Positions 1 through 6,349 of a stretch of DNA of 32,199 nucleotides are shown piece by piece. The position numbers were made by a program, and so were the translations under genes. How positions within the stretch are numbered: the stretch's first letter is position 1; every line of letters begins with the position of its first letter. Source of the DNA: Pseudobutyrivibrio sp. (lineage in GTDB: Bacteria; Bacillota; Clostridia; Lachnospirales; Lachnospiraceae); contig JAIKWH010000059.1 in assembly GCA_024684955.1 (NCBI GenBank), forward strand, positions 1-32,199. Reading direction: 5' to 3'. The notes below the pieces were generated by a model. That model searched no databases. It saw nothing but the letters and a program-made list of their open reading frames with translations, and was not told the DNA's origin.

Positions 1-111
1 AGTAAAATTCATCCCCCGAAGCACATCCTGTCTGGCTTCTCCTGTTCCAAAGCTCTTCTTAAGCTCTGAAATCTCCAAAAATGGTTCTTGGATAGGATTT
101 GTTTGGTTCAT
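1..111 (-). CDS. ABC transporter ATP-binding protein, N-terminal fragment
   Basis: The first 37 codons of a gene that runs off the left edge. The ATG is preceded by GGAGG seven bases upstream. The peptide reads ...FLEISELKKSFGTGE..., then ..DVLRGMNFT. This is the usual opening of an ABC ATPase: a first beta strand, the K-S-F-G turn that stacks on the nucleotide, then a V-L-R-G-M-N strand before Walker A. The short GTGEAR insertion before DVLRG is typical of the MacB/LolD/FtsE-like group that works with FtsX-type permeases. Walker A itself lies outside the window, so the subfamily is an inference. It has its own promoter at 182-210. Confidence 0.75.
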   Translation of the reverse strand, partial: MNQTNPIQEPFLEISELKKSFGTGEARQDVLRGMNFT

Positions 112-165
112 ATTATTTCCTCCAATTCTAAAATAAGGAAACTCGGTTCGATTAGCCTCCCTCTA

Positions 166-181
166 GTTAGTCCTATCTAAC
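166..181. promoter_or_regulatory. Possible operator of the ABC transporter gene
   Basis: GTTAG-6 nt-CTAAC inverted repeat just downstream of the -10 box, a position where a repressor would block initiation. The arms are only 5 bp, so this is tentative and no regulator is identified. Confidence 0.3.
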
Positions 182-210
182 ATTATATGTCCTTACTTTT
201 GAATCGTCAA
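182..210 (-). promoter_or_regulatory. Promoter of the ABC transporter gene
   Basis: On the minus strand TTGACG (205-210) and a perfect TATAAT (182-187) are separated by exactly 17 bases, about 70 bases upstream of the ABC ATPase start. It is a near-consensus vegetative promoter. Confidence 0.7.
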
Positions 211-226
211 ACAGGATTTTAATCTT

Positions 227-260
227 AAAAAAAGCTTCCAGACAAAAGTCTGAAGGCTTT
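227..260 (-). terminator. Terminator beside the truncated tRNA-Lys end
   Basis: A 13-bp imperfect stem (231-243 with 248-260, AAAA loop) is followed on the minus strand by a T tract. It has the same design and position relative to the adjacent tRNA 3' end as the terminator of the intact tRNA-Lys (1063-1098), but the stem sequence differs. Confidence 0.7.
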
Positions 261-266
261 CATTGC

Positions 267-286
267 TGAGGCTGAGGAGGCTCGAA
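267..286 (-). repeat. Truncated tRNA-Lys 3' end (att-like direct repeat)
   Basis: These 20 bases are identical to the last 20 bases of tRNA-Lys (1106-1125): discriminator, 3' acceptor strand, and the T-arm up to TTCG. The match stops at 286, and no 5' half of a tRNA is present. It lies downstream of the tRNA in its own orientation, which is the geometry left when an element integrates into a tRNA 3' end. A decayed duplicate tRNA would also explain it. Confidence 0.75.
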
Positions 287-373
287 ATGATTTATAGCCC
301 CGCAAAATACTAAAAGGAAGGAATTTTTAGCATCTGCATTTTTAAGTTAAACCTTAGGTTAAACCAAGATTTA

Positions 374-676
374 TTAAATATTTCTTCCTTGATACTGCAC
401 AGTCACCACTAGTACTCTCATCTTTTCTTCATCAATTCTAAATATAGCAATATAATTATCAACTATTAGTTGTTTATATCCTTTACCTGCATATCTACCG
501 GTAATCCTATCTTGATGAGATTCAGGCAATGTATCGAGTCCAAGTATAGCTTCCTTTATTCTATCAATCTGTCCTTTTGCATTTTCTGGAGACAACTTTT
601 CATAAGCAATATAAGCATATATTTCTTCTATATCCCTATACGCTCTTGGCATTAATTCCACAGTATACTTATTCAA
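374..676 (-). CDS. RelE/ParE-superfamily toxin
   Basis: A 100-residue protein with the RelE/ParE fold pattern: N-terminal strand YTVELMPRAYRDI, then a helical hairpin (EEIYAYIAYEKLSPENAKGQIDRI...), and a C-terminal sheet ending in Y-R-x-x-Y-x-x-x-Y-R-I-D and VLVVTVQYQGRNI. Family members are mRNA interferases or gyrase inhibitors neutralised by a partner antitoxin. I chose the TTG start at 676. It overlaps the antitoxin stop by 8 bases and has GGAG nine bases upstream; the longer open frame begins inside the antitoxin gene without such a signal. The TTG start and overlap imply translational coupling. Which RelE subfamily, and whether the target is ribosome or gyrase, cannot be told from sequence. 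Confidence 0.85.
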   Translation of the reverse strand: MNKYTVELMPRAYRDIEEIYAYIAYEKLSPENAKGQIDRIKEAILGLDTLPESHQDRITGRYAGKGYKQLIVDNYIAIFRIDEEKMRVLVVTVQYQGRNI

Positions 677-932
677 AATACTTTTTCTCCAATTCTGCAA
701 ATGCTTCCTTTGCATCTACTGTCTTACCTGTTTCAGCAAACTCCTGCTCTGCTTCAAAAATAGCCTGATCTATTCGATTTTCTCTTGCAAACTTCTCGTA
801 CAATTCTGCACTCATAACCACAAGATCACTATATCCATTTTTAGTGATAAAAATAGGCTCCTTTTGTCTATGTGCAATTTCTGATATTTCACTTGTATTT
901 CTTAAATCTCGTATAGGCATAATTGTTGGCAT
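669..932 (-). CDS. Phd/YefM-family antitoxin
   Basis: 87 residues. The N-terminal half has the Phd/YefM DNA-binding pattern: MPIRDLRNTSEISEIAHRQ, then EPIFITKNGYSDLVVMS. The C-terminal half is acidic and helical (FEAEQEFAETGKTVDAKEAFAELEKKYFE), as expected for the toxin-wrapping tail. The ATG at 932 has AAGGAGG eight bases upstream; an in-frame ATG at 980 would put the start inside the palindromic operator. It is the first gene of the antitoxin-toxin pair and probably represses its own promoter together with the toxin. Confidence 0.88.
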   Translation of the reverse strand: MPTIMPIRDLRNTSEISEIAHRQKEPIFITKNGYSDLVVMSAELYEKFARENRIDQAIFEAEQEFAETGKTVDAKEAFAELEKKYFE

Positions 933-962
933 AATAACTACCTCCTTATTTAACTTTATTGT

Positions 963-976
963 AGCATAATTATGCT
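963..976. promoter_or_regulatory. Palindromic operator of the toxin-antitoxin pair
   Basis: AGCATAATTATGCT is a perfect 14-bp palindrome about 30 bases upstream of the antitoxin start, where Phd/YefM dimers usually bind to autoregulate. Confidence 0.55.
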
Positions 977-1034
977 GCACTGTATATATATTTACTTAAA
1001 ATCCTATTTTACTTACATATTGCAGTTTCAACCA

Positions 1035-1049
1035 GTGACAAATTGTCAC
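1035..1049. repeat. Inverted repeat between islet and tRNA-Lys
   Basis: GTGACAA-A-TTGTCAC, two perfect 7-bp arms around one base. It lies between the antitoxin promoter region and the tRNA terminator. It could be a second operator or an arm site of a former integrative element; nothing decides this. Confidence 0.4.
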
Positions 1050-1062
1050 CAGTTCAAATAAT

Positions 1063-1098
1063 AGAAAAAAGACCTTGAAGCAAAAGCTTCAAGGTCTT
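1063..1098 (-). terminator. Terminator of the tRNA operon
   Basis: A perfect 13-bp stem (1069-1081 with 1086-1098, AAAA loop) followed on the minus strand by TTTTTT, eight bases after the tRNA-Lys 3' end. Confidence 0.9.
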
Positions 1099-1105
1099 CA
1101 TTTGC

Positions 1106-1178
1106 TGAGGCTGAGGAGGCTCGAACTCCCGACAACCTGATTAAAAGTCAGGTGCTCTACCAACTGAGCTACAACCCC
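1106..1178 (-). tRNA. tRNA-Lys (TTT)
   Basis: 73 bases fold as a cloverleaf: acceptor GGGGTTG/CAGCCTC, anticodon loop CTTTTAA in a CCTGA/TCAGG stem, T-loop TTCGAGC, discriminator A. CCA is not encoded. Last gene of the operon. Its final 20 bases are repeated at 267-286. Confidence 0.96.
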
Positions 1179-1228
1179 ATGTTAAATTGAAAAACTCTGC
1201 TCTTAAAAGAAAAAGCACAGATTTAAAA

Positions 1229-1300
1229 CTGGGCTAGCTGGATTCGAACCAGCGAATGCCAGAATCAAAATCTGGTGCCTTACCGCTTGGCGATAGCCCA
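1229..1300 (-). tRNA. tRNA-Gln (TTG)
   Basis: 72 bases, acceptor TGGGCTA/TAGCCCA, anticodon stem CCAGA/TCTGG with loop TTTTGAT, T-loop TTCGAAT, discriminator G. CCA is not encoded. Confidence 0.96.
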
Positions 1301-1330
1301 AGGTTAATGTGAGTAAAGCCGTAAATAAAG

Positions 1331-1405
1331 GGTGGGTAGAGGGGTTCGAACCCTCGGCCTTCGGAACCACAATCCGACGCGCTAACCAGCTGTGCCACAC
1401 CCACC
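1331..1405 (-). tRNA. tRNA-His (GTG)
   Basis: Acceptor GTGGGTG/TACCCAC plus an extra 5' G opposite discriminator C, the hallmark of tRNA-His. Anticodon GTG lies in loop TTGTGGT, T-loop TTCGAAC. The listed 5' end includes the extra G. Confidence 0.95.
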
Positions 1406-1483
1406 ATATACAAAAAACATAGTGTTTTTTATATCAACTTATTTGCACCAATCGGTGCTCACATCAGATAAAATCTAATGTAA

Positions 1484-1557
<74 letters not shown>

Positions 1558-1587
1558 AAGCAAACAAACAAAACTGAGAAAATAAAA

Positions 1588-1658
1588 AGCAGGTGATGGG
1601 AATCGAACCCACGTATTCAGCTTGGAAGGCTGATGTTCTACCATTGAACCACACCTGC
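1588..1658 (-). tRNA. tRNA-Gly (TCC)
   Basis: 71 bases, acceptor GCAGGTG/CACCTGC, anticodon stem TCAGC/GCTGA with loop CTTCCAA, T-loop TTCGATT, discriminator T. Confidence 0.96.
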
Positions 1659-1706
1659 ATACTCATATATTATGAACATAATCGATTTGAAAATCAACTA
1701 TGTAAG

Positions 1707-1781
1707 TCGGGGTGACAGGATTCGAACCTGCGACCCCCTGGTCCCAAACCAGGTGCTCTAGCCAAACTGAGCCACACCCCG
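1707..1781 (-). tRNA. tRNA-Pro (TGG)
   Basis: 75 bases, acceptor CGGGGTG/CACCCCG, anticodon stem CCTGG/CCAGG with loop TTTGGGA, T-loop TTCGAAT, discriminator A. First gene of the six-tRNA operon. Confidence 0.96.
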
Positions 1782-1830
1782 AAGTGTTTTACAAGATTGA
1801 TGTTTCGTTCATCTCTCGCGAACAATGAAG

Positions 1831-1859
1831 AGTATATATGAGAATCTAGGCTTTGTCAA
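1831..1859 (-). promoter_or_regulatory. Promoter of the tRNA operon
   Basis: Perfect TTGACA (1854-1859) and TATACT (1831-1836) on the minus strand with a 17-base spacer, 50 bases upstream of tRNA-Pro. Such a strong promoter suits stable RNA. Confidence 0.9.
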
Positions 1860-1972
1860 CAAGTTTTCTCAAATTAAATTGTTGGAATTTAACACAAAAT
1901 ATCTGTAATTTCAAACAAATCTCCATCCCACTTTTTCCAAGGGAAAAATGCTGTGTTTTTAGGACCTTATAG

Positions 1973-2010
1973 AAAAAATGCCCTTTGGCCATGATCAGCC
2001 AAAAGGGCAT
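1973..2010 (-). terminator. Terminator of the zinc/cadmium operon
   Basis: ATGCCCTTTTGGC pairs with GCCAAAGGGCAT (one bulged base), followed by TTTTTT on the minus strand, a few bases after the arsR stop codon. Confidence 0.9.
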
Positions 2011-2017
2011 GTGAGTC

Positions 2018-2374
2018 TTATTCCAAAATATGATTCAACCCTTGAGCGATGATAGTAACCACATGCTCGTCGGCCAGGCTGTAATATACCTGCTTGCCCT
2101 CTCTCCTGCTCTTTACCAGTTTGTTGGTCCTCAGCAGTTGTAACTGGTGAGATATGGCAGATTGGGTCATAGCCAGGGCCTCAGACAGGTCACAAACGCA
2201 CAATTCTGACTCAAAGAGTGCAAATAGGATTCTCACCCTGGTACTATCTCCAAAAACTTTGAATAATTCTGCCAGGTCATAAAGAGTGTCCTCATCTGGC
2301 AGATCTGTCAAAACCTTACTAACTAATTCTTGGTGTATGCACTGCTCATCACAGCACTCAGCATGTTTTCCCAT
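2018..2374 (-). CDS. ArsR/SmtB-family metal repressor (CadC/SmtB-like)
   Basis: 118-residue winged-helix repressor. The recognition helix region reads MTQSAISHQLQLLRTNKLV, followed by a beta wing (KSRREGKQVYYSL). Two classical metal sites are visible. One is the alpha3N cysteine site: C59 and C61 in ELCVCDL, with C7, C8 and C12 in the N-terminal arm. The other is the alpha5 zinc site: D102-x-H104 and H115-x2-E118, exactly the SmtB D-x-H-x10-H-x2-E spacing. CadC homologues use these sites for Cd/Pb and Zn. It is the last gene of the operon, 27 bases after the ATPase, with AGGAG before the ATG. Metal binding should release it from the operator at 4535-4550, inducing its own operon. Confidence 0.93.
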   Translation of the reverse strand: MGKHAECCDEQCIHQELVSKVLTDLPDEDTLYDLAELFKVFGDSTRVRILFALFESELCVCDLSEALAMTQSAISHQLQLLRTNKLVKSRREGKQVYYSLADEHVVTIIAQGLNHILE

Positions 2375-2401
2375 GACATCTCCTCTAAATATATTTGCTA
2401 A

Positions 2402-4270
2402 TTATATTGTCTTAATTTTTAAGGCGCGAATTGCGTTGAGTACACATATAACCATTACTCCAACATCGGCAAATATGGCGTACCACATATTTGCTATTCC
2501 CACTGCGCCGAGAATCAAGCAAGCAAACTTGATACCAATTGCAAAGTAGATATTTTCATTAACAATTCTCATGCACTTTCTAGAAATAGCAATTGCAAGA
2601 GGCAATTTCATAGGGTCGTCATCCATCAGGACCACATCAGCAGCCTCGATTGCCGCATCAGACCCTAGGGCTCCCATTGCTACACCTATATCCGCTCTAG
2701 AGAGCACAGGGGCATCATTTATGCCATCTCCTACAAATACTAACTCATCTTTGTCAGATTTTGAAGCCAAAAGTTCTTCCACTTTCTCCACCTTATCAGC
2801 AGGCAAAAGCTCTGAGTAGACTGCATCGATTCCCAGTTCTGATGCGACCAGGTCAGCCACAGATTTTGCATCACCTGTCAGCATAACACTCCGCTTTACA
2901 CCGGCCTTTTTCATAGCAGCAATAGCCTGCTTTGAGTTAGTTTTTAGCCTATCAGAAATGAGAATGTAGCCTAAATATTCTCCAGACTCTGCCACATGCA
3001 CCAGGGTGCCAGGCTCTCTAATGTCCTGGTAAGAGATTCCTAGACTGTCCATCAGTTTAGAATTGCCGCAGGCAATATTTCTGCCAGCCACACTGGCAAC
3101 AAGTCCCTGGCCTGGGATTTCTTTTACATCACTGACCTGGCTCCTATCCACCTCTTTACCATAAGCGCATTTGAGAGATTTCGAAATAGGATGGTTGGAG
3201 AATGCCTCCGCAGATGTTGCCAGGGCCAATAGTTCATCCTGGCTGCCCTTTACAGGGGCAATCTTTGTGACCTCAAAAACTCCCTGTGTCAGTGTACCTG
3301 TCTTGTCCATTACCACATATTTGGCGTCTGCCAGTCTCTCCAAATAATTACTGCCCTTTACCAAAATCCCCTGGCGGCTGCTGCCACCGATTCCTGCAAA
3401 GAAAGTAAGGGGAATACTGATAACAATTGCACAAGGGCAAGAGATAACCAGAAAAGTAAGGGCCCTGTATATCCATGTAAGTGGTCTTGGGTCCTGTCCT
3501 ATTATAAGAAGGAACAGGGGCGGAATAAGGGCCAGTGCCAAGGCAGAGTAGCAAACTGCCGGTGTGTAAATCCTGGCAAATCGGGAAATAAAATTCTCGT
3601 GCTTTGACTTTTTAGATGAAGCATTTTCCACCAGATCCAAAATCTTTGATGCTGTGGATTCCTCGAATTCTTTTGTGGTCTTAATTGAAAGAAGGCCGGT
3701 GATATTGATGCAACCAGAGATAACTTCCTCTCCCACTTTTGCTGTGCGAGGCACGCTCTCTCCTGTCAGGGCTGCTGTATCAAGGGTAGATGTACCCTCT
3801 ACAACCACTCCATCAATCGGGATTTTCTCACCGGGCTGAACCACAATAATAGTGCCTACCTGGACCTCATCAGGGTCTACACTTGTCAGTTTCCCATCAA
3901 CATATATATTGGCAAAATCAGGCCTGATATCCATCAAATCTGAAATGCTGCGGCGGCTCTTTCCAACTGCGTAGGACTGGAATAATTCTCCAATCTGATA
4001 GAAAACCATAACCGCCACGCCCTCCTGGTACTCGCCTAATGCAAAGGCGCCCACAGTGGCTACTGCCATCAAAAAATTCTCGTCAAATACCTGTTTGTTT
4101 TTGATTCCCTTTAGGGCCTTTTTTAATATGTCATAGCCAGATACCAAATAAGGAATCAAAAAGAGGAAAAATCTAAGGGGTCCCTCCTCCAAAGGCAAAA
4201 TCAAAAGAATAGCCATTAGGGCCACGGAAATTAGTATTCTATAAAGCATTTTCTTTTGTTTTTTATTCAT
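2402..4270 (-). CDS. zntA: P1B-type Zn2+/Cd2+/Pb2+-exporting ATPase
   Basis: 622-residue heavy-metal ATPase that pumps divalent soft metals out of the cytoplasm using ATP. Visible in order: two N-terminal helices, actuator loop TGES (169-172), metal-binding membrane motif CPC at 278-280, phosphorylation site D322 in DKTGT, the HP motif (NHPISKS), TGD, GDGINDAP, and the C-terminal helix with DVGVMVICVLNAIRALK, whose aspartate marks the Zn/Cd/Pb class rather than copper. The usual N-terminal HMA domain is missing; it is supplied by the separate 72-residue gene just upstream. GAGG precedes the ATG. Also called cadA in many genomes; relative selectivity for Zn and Cd cannot be read from the sequence. 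Confidence 0.93.
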   Translation of the reverse strand: MNKKQKKMLYRILISVALMAILLILPLEEGPLRFFLFLIPYLVSGYDILKKALKGIKNKQVFDENFLMAVATVGAFALGEYQEGVAVMVFYQIGELFQSYAVGKSRRSISDLMDIRPDFANIYVDGKLTSVDPDEVQVGTIIVVQPGEKIPIDGVVVEGTSTLDTAALTGESVPRTAKVGEEVISGCINITGLLSIKTTKEFEESTASKILDLVENASSKKSKHENFISRFARIYTPAVCYSALALALIPPLFLLIIGQDPRPLTWIYRALTFLVISCPCAIVISIPLTFFAGIGGSSRQGILVKGSNYLERLADAKYVVMDKTGTLTQGVFEVTKIAPVKGSQDELLALATSAEAFSNHPISKSLKCAYGKEVDRSQVSDVKEIPGQGLVASVAGRNIACGNSKLMDSLGISYQDIREPGTLVHVAESGEYLGYILISDRLKTNSKQAIAAMKKAGVKRSVMLTGDAKSVADLVASELGIDAVYSELLPADKVEKVEELLASKSDKDELVFVGDGINDAPVLSRADIGVAMGALGSDAAIEAADVVLMDDDPMKLPLAIAISRKCMRIVNENIYFAIGIKFACLILGAVGIANMWYAIFADVGVMVICVLNAIRALKIKTI

Positions 4271-4288
4271 ATCTATACCTCGGATAGT

Positions 4289-4507
4289 CTAAAAAAATAT
4301 CTCACAATCGCTTTCTACCTTTTTGCAATTTTTGAGGACCTCTTCCATAACTGCATCTACATCTACTCCATCTTCAAACTCAACAGCCATCTTAAGAGTC
4401 ATGAAATTTACAGTAGCATCCTTTACTCCTGCAGTCTGCTTGGCAGCCTCTTCCATTTTGTTAGCGCAGTTTGCGCAATCAACATCAATATTGTATTTCT
4501 TTTTCAT
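4289..4507 (-). CDS. Stand-alone HMA metal-binding protein
   Basis: 72 residues forming one ferredoxin-like heavy-metal-associated domain. It has the metal-binding C-A-N-C loop (KYNIDVDCANCANKMEEAA), the usual G-V-K-D-A-T-V-N strand and an E-V-L-K-N-C-K-K helix. An extra C-E near the C-terminus (KKVESDCEIFF) could add a ligand. It is the first gene of the operon, 18 bases before the ATPase, which lacks its own HMA domain. The natural inference is a soluble metal donor or sensor for that pump, a CopZ equivalent for Zn/Cd. GGAGG lies seven bases upstream of the ATG. Confidence 0.88.
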   Translation of the reverse strand: MKKKYNIDVDCANCANKMEEAAKQTAGVKDATVNFMTLKMAVEFEDGVDVDAVMEEVLKNCKKVESDCEIFF

Positions 4508-4534
4508 GATAAGTCCCTCCGTATATATTTACAT

Positions 4535-4550
4535 ATGAGCATTTGTTCAT
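4535..4550. promoter_or_regulatory. SmtB/CadC-type operator
   Basis: ATGAGCA-TT-TGTTCAT, arms of seven with one mismatch, about 12 bases downstream of the -10 box and upstream of the HMA gene. It fits the 12-2-12 operators with ATGAACA half-sites bound by ArsR/SmtB repressors, and the cognate repressor is encoded in this operon. Confidence 0.7.
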
Positions 4551-4562
4551 TTGTTTGATTAA

Positions 4563-4591
4563 AATATAACCCCTATTGCCACATAAGTCAA
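4563..4591 (-). promoter_or_regulatory. Promoter of the zinc/cadmium operon
   Basis: TTGACT (4586-4591) and TATATT (4563-4568) with a 17-base spacer on the minus strand. A perfect 10-bp inverted repeat, ACCCCTATTG (4569-4578) and CAATAGGGGT (4589-4598), brackets the spacer and overlaps the -35 box. Confidence 0.78.
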
Positions 4592-4623
4592 TAGGGGTCA
4601 TAAAAAAATCAAAAACCTGTATA

Positions 4624-5325
4624 TTATCTTATCTCATGGTAAATTTTGCTAGCCAAATAGTCGTAGCCATCCTTGTTAAAGTGGATGCCGTCTGTGTACA
4701 TATCCTCCTCACCACAGGTGTAAGAATACATATCAATTACATTAGCCCCGGTATCCGCTGCCACCCTGTCTACTATAGGTCCCAATTCATTTGTCACAAC
4801 ATCAGGCCTAATATCATATTCTGCAATGGCTCCACCCTCCTTGGCAAAGCAATAAGGGCTGCGCAAAATGTAAACAGTGGGCTTTGTATCTAGGCCTTGA
4901 TAGGTCTGCACTAGTTCTTTAAGGCCAGTCTCGTATGCCTCTGGATCCCAATTGTGGACTTTAGCATCGTTGGTGCCCAGCATCAATAATACCATATCTG
5001 GATTGGACTCCAGGCTTGCCTTGTATTCTTCAGAGGAGACATAAGGCAGGTCCCCTGTCTTTGATGCGCAGGCATTTCTCAGGCCAAAATTTAAAACCTC
5101 GTGGCTGGTGCCAAGCCTAGACTGGAGCCGAACTGGATAGCAATCCGTATCCCTTGTTTTTAGTACTCCGCTGCCGTATGTCAAACTATCCCCTACACAG
5201 GCCACCTTGGTCCTGCTATCCTTTCCTCCAAACACCCCTGTCTTTGACAGGAGAAGGAGCACGAGAATTACGGCAAATAATGCAACTATCATATTTCTTG
5301 TAAAAAACCTCTTCATTGTTTTCAT
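4624..5325 (-). CDS. Membrane-anchored SGNH/GDSL-family hydrolase
   Basis: About 233 residues. A short basic N-terminus (MKTMKRFFTRN) precedes one hydrophobic helix (MIVALFAVILVLLLL), so the enzyme is anchored or secreted. The four SGNH blocks follow: nucleophile serine in CVGDSLTYGSG, the block II region NFGLRNAC, LGTNDAK, and DGIHFNKDGY with the catalytic Asp/His. The family comprises esterases, including carbohydrate acetyl-esterases and lysophospholipases; the substrate is unknown. The longest open frame begins at 5382 inside the previous terminator hairpin, so I placed the start at the ATG at 5325; another ATG lies three codons on. No strong ribosome site precedes either, so the exact start is unsure. 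Confidence 0.82.
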   Translation of the reverse strand: MKTMKRFFTRNMIVALFAVILVLLLLSKTGVFGGKDSRTKVACVGDSLTYGSGVLKTRDTDCYPVRLQSRLGTSHEVLNFGLRNACASKTGDLPYVSSEEYKASLESNPDMVLLMLGTNDAKVHNWDPEAYETGLKELVQTYQGLDTKPTVYILRSPYCFAKEGGAIAEYDIRPDVVTNELGPIVDRVAADTGANVIDMYSYTCGEEDMYTDGIHFNKDGYDYLASKIYHEIR

Positions 5326-5365
5326 GACATTTATTTTATCATTTATGGGGGGATATGACATCATC

Positions 5366-5392
5366 AAAAAAACCGGCTGCATCTGCAGCCGG
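5366..5392 (-). terminator. Terminator of the crotonase gene
   Basis: Stem CCGGCTGCA/TGCAGCCGG (5373-5392) followed by TTTTTTT on the minus strand, 18 bases after the crotonase stop. Confidence 0.92.
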
Positions 5393-5409
5393 CCATCATC
5401 ATAACCTAA

Positions 5410-6240
5410 TTAGAAGTCTGTAAGGTTTGCCTCACGTCTCTCAAGGAAAGCGCCCATTCCTTCAGCCTTATCATGTGTAGAACATGTAACACCAAAGAGG
5501 TTTGCCTCCATCTCAACAGCGTTTTTGATATCCATGTCATATCCGTTGTTGATAGCAGCCTTTGCGATTGATACTGCGTAGCTACCCTTTGAAGCGATCT
5601 TCTTTGCCATAGCCTTTGCAGTAGGCATAAGTTCTTCCTTAGCAACAACCTTGTTTACAAGACCAATTCTGTATGCTTCCTGAGCATCGATAGAATCACA
5701 TGTAAAGATAAGCTCCTTAGCGCGGCCCATGCCTACCAAACGAGCAAGACGCTGTGTGCCACCGAATCCTGGGATGATACCAAGACCTGTCTCTGGCTGA
5801 CCAAATGTAGCATTCTCAGAAGCGATTCTGATATCACAAGCCATAGAGATCTCACATCCGCCGCCAAGAGCGAATCCGTTAACTGCAGCAATAGTAACCT
5901 GTCTCATGTTCTGTAACTTGAAGAAAGGTACTGATGCTCTCATACCAAATGCTCTAGCCTCGGCAGCTGTAAAGTTAACCATCTCAGAAATATCTGCACC
6001 TGCAACAAATGACTTGAATGGATCCTCAGTCTTTTCGCCTGTCTCCTTGTTTTTCTTGAATCCAGGACCACCTGTAAGGATAAGAACCTTTACATCATCT
6101 CTTGCTTCGATTTCTGTCAAAGCTACGTTTAACTCATCAAGTGTCTCTGAGTTAAGTGCATTAAGTGCTGCTGGACGAGAAATTGTAAGTACTGCAACTT
6201 CGTCTTCTACCGCAAGCTTTAAGTTTTTAAATTCGCTCAT
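5410..6240 (-). CDS. crt: Enoyl-CoA hydratase/crotonase (3-hydroxybutyryl-CoA dehydratase-like)
   Basis: 276-residue crotonase-fold enzyme. Oxyanion-hole segments are FVAGADISEM and NGFALGGGCEISMACD; the two catalytic glutamates are in GGGCEIS and FGQPETGLG; the conserved FGGTQRLARLVG follows. Crotonases with both glutamates hydrate or dehydrate short enoyl-CoAs; in a butyrate-forming clostridium the likely role is 3-hydroxybutyryl-CoA to crotonyl-CoA. It is about 15 residues longer than usual because of a lysine-rich insert (FKKNKETGEKTED) before the oxyanion hole. No bcd, etf or hbd gene is adjacent, so the pathway role is inferred. The ATG at 6240 follows AGGAGG. A promoter overlapped by a Rex-like site lies upstream. 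Confidence 0.85.
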   Translation of the reverse strand: MSEFKNLKLAVEDEVAVLTISRPAALNALNSETLDELNVALTEIEARDDVKVLILTGGPGFKKNKETGEKTEDPFKSFVAGADISEMVNFTAAEARAFGMRASVPFFKLQNMRQVTIAAVNGFALGGGCEISMACDIRIASENATFGQPETGLGIIPGFGGTQRLARLVGMGRAKELIFTCDSIDAQEAYRIGLVNKVVAKEELMPTAKAMAKKIASKGSYAVSIAKAAINNGYDMDIKNAVEMEANLFGVTCSTHDKAEGMGAFLERREANLTDF

Positions 6241-6291
6241 TTTTTTCCTCCTAATAATATAGGGAATTCCCCACACAATTTGATAAATAAA

Positions 6292-6320
6292 ATTTTAGCA
6301 TATTGTTAATTTTTTATCAA
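6292..6320 (-). promoter_or_regulatory. Promoter of the crotonase gene
   Basis: TTGATA (6315-6320) and TAAAAT (6292-6297) on the minus strand with a 17-base spacer, 52 bases before the start codon. Confidence 0.72.
6303..6320. promoter_or_regulatory. Rex-like operator upstream of the crotonase
   Basis: TTGTTAA-TTTT-TTATCAA on the plus strand differs at one base from the Rex consensus TTGTTAA-N4-TTAACAA. It covers the -35 box and half of the spacer. Rex (NADH-sensing repressor) is known to control crt operons in clostridia. Confidence 0.62.
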
Positions 6321-6349
6321 TAAGGCAATTTGGCATTTTTTTTATTTTC

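Noticed and set aside
669..715. Longer toxin N-terminus from an ATG at 715
   Set aside because: It would overlap 47 bases of the antitoxin gene without a ribosome site; the TTG at 676 has GGAG at proper distance and gives the standard family start.
1..1105. Intact integrative element in tRNA-Lys
   Set aside because: Only the toxin-antitoxin pair lies between the repeats; no integrase, excisionase or transfer gene is visible, so I call it an islet or remnant only.
4569..4598. MerR/ZntR-type operator in the zinc promoter
   Set aside because: MerR-type promoters need a 19-20 base spacer with the dyad centred in it. Here the spacer is 17 and the dyad is offset, and no merR gene is present, while an ArsR repressor is.
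6322..6349. Terminator after the DUF6320-like gene
   Set aside because: GGCAATTTGGC-like sequence gives only a very short stem; too weak to call.
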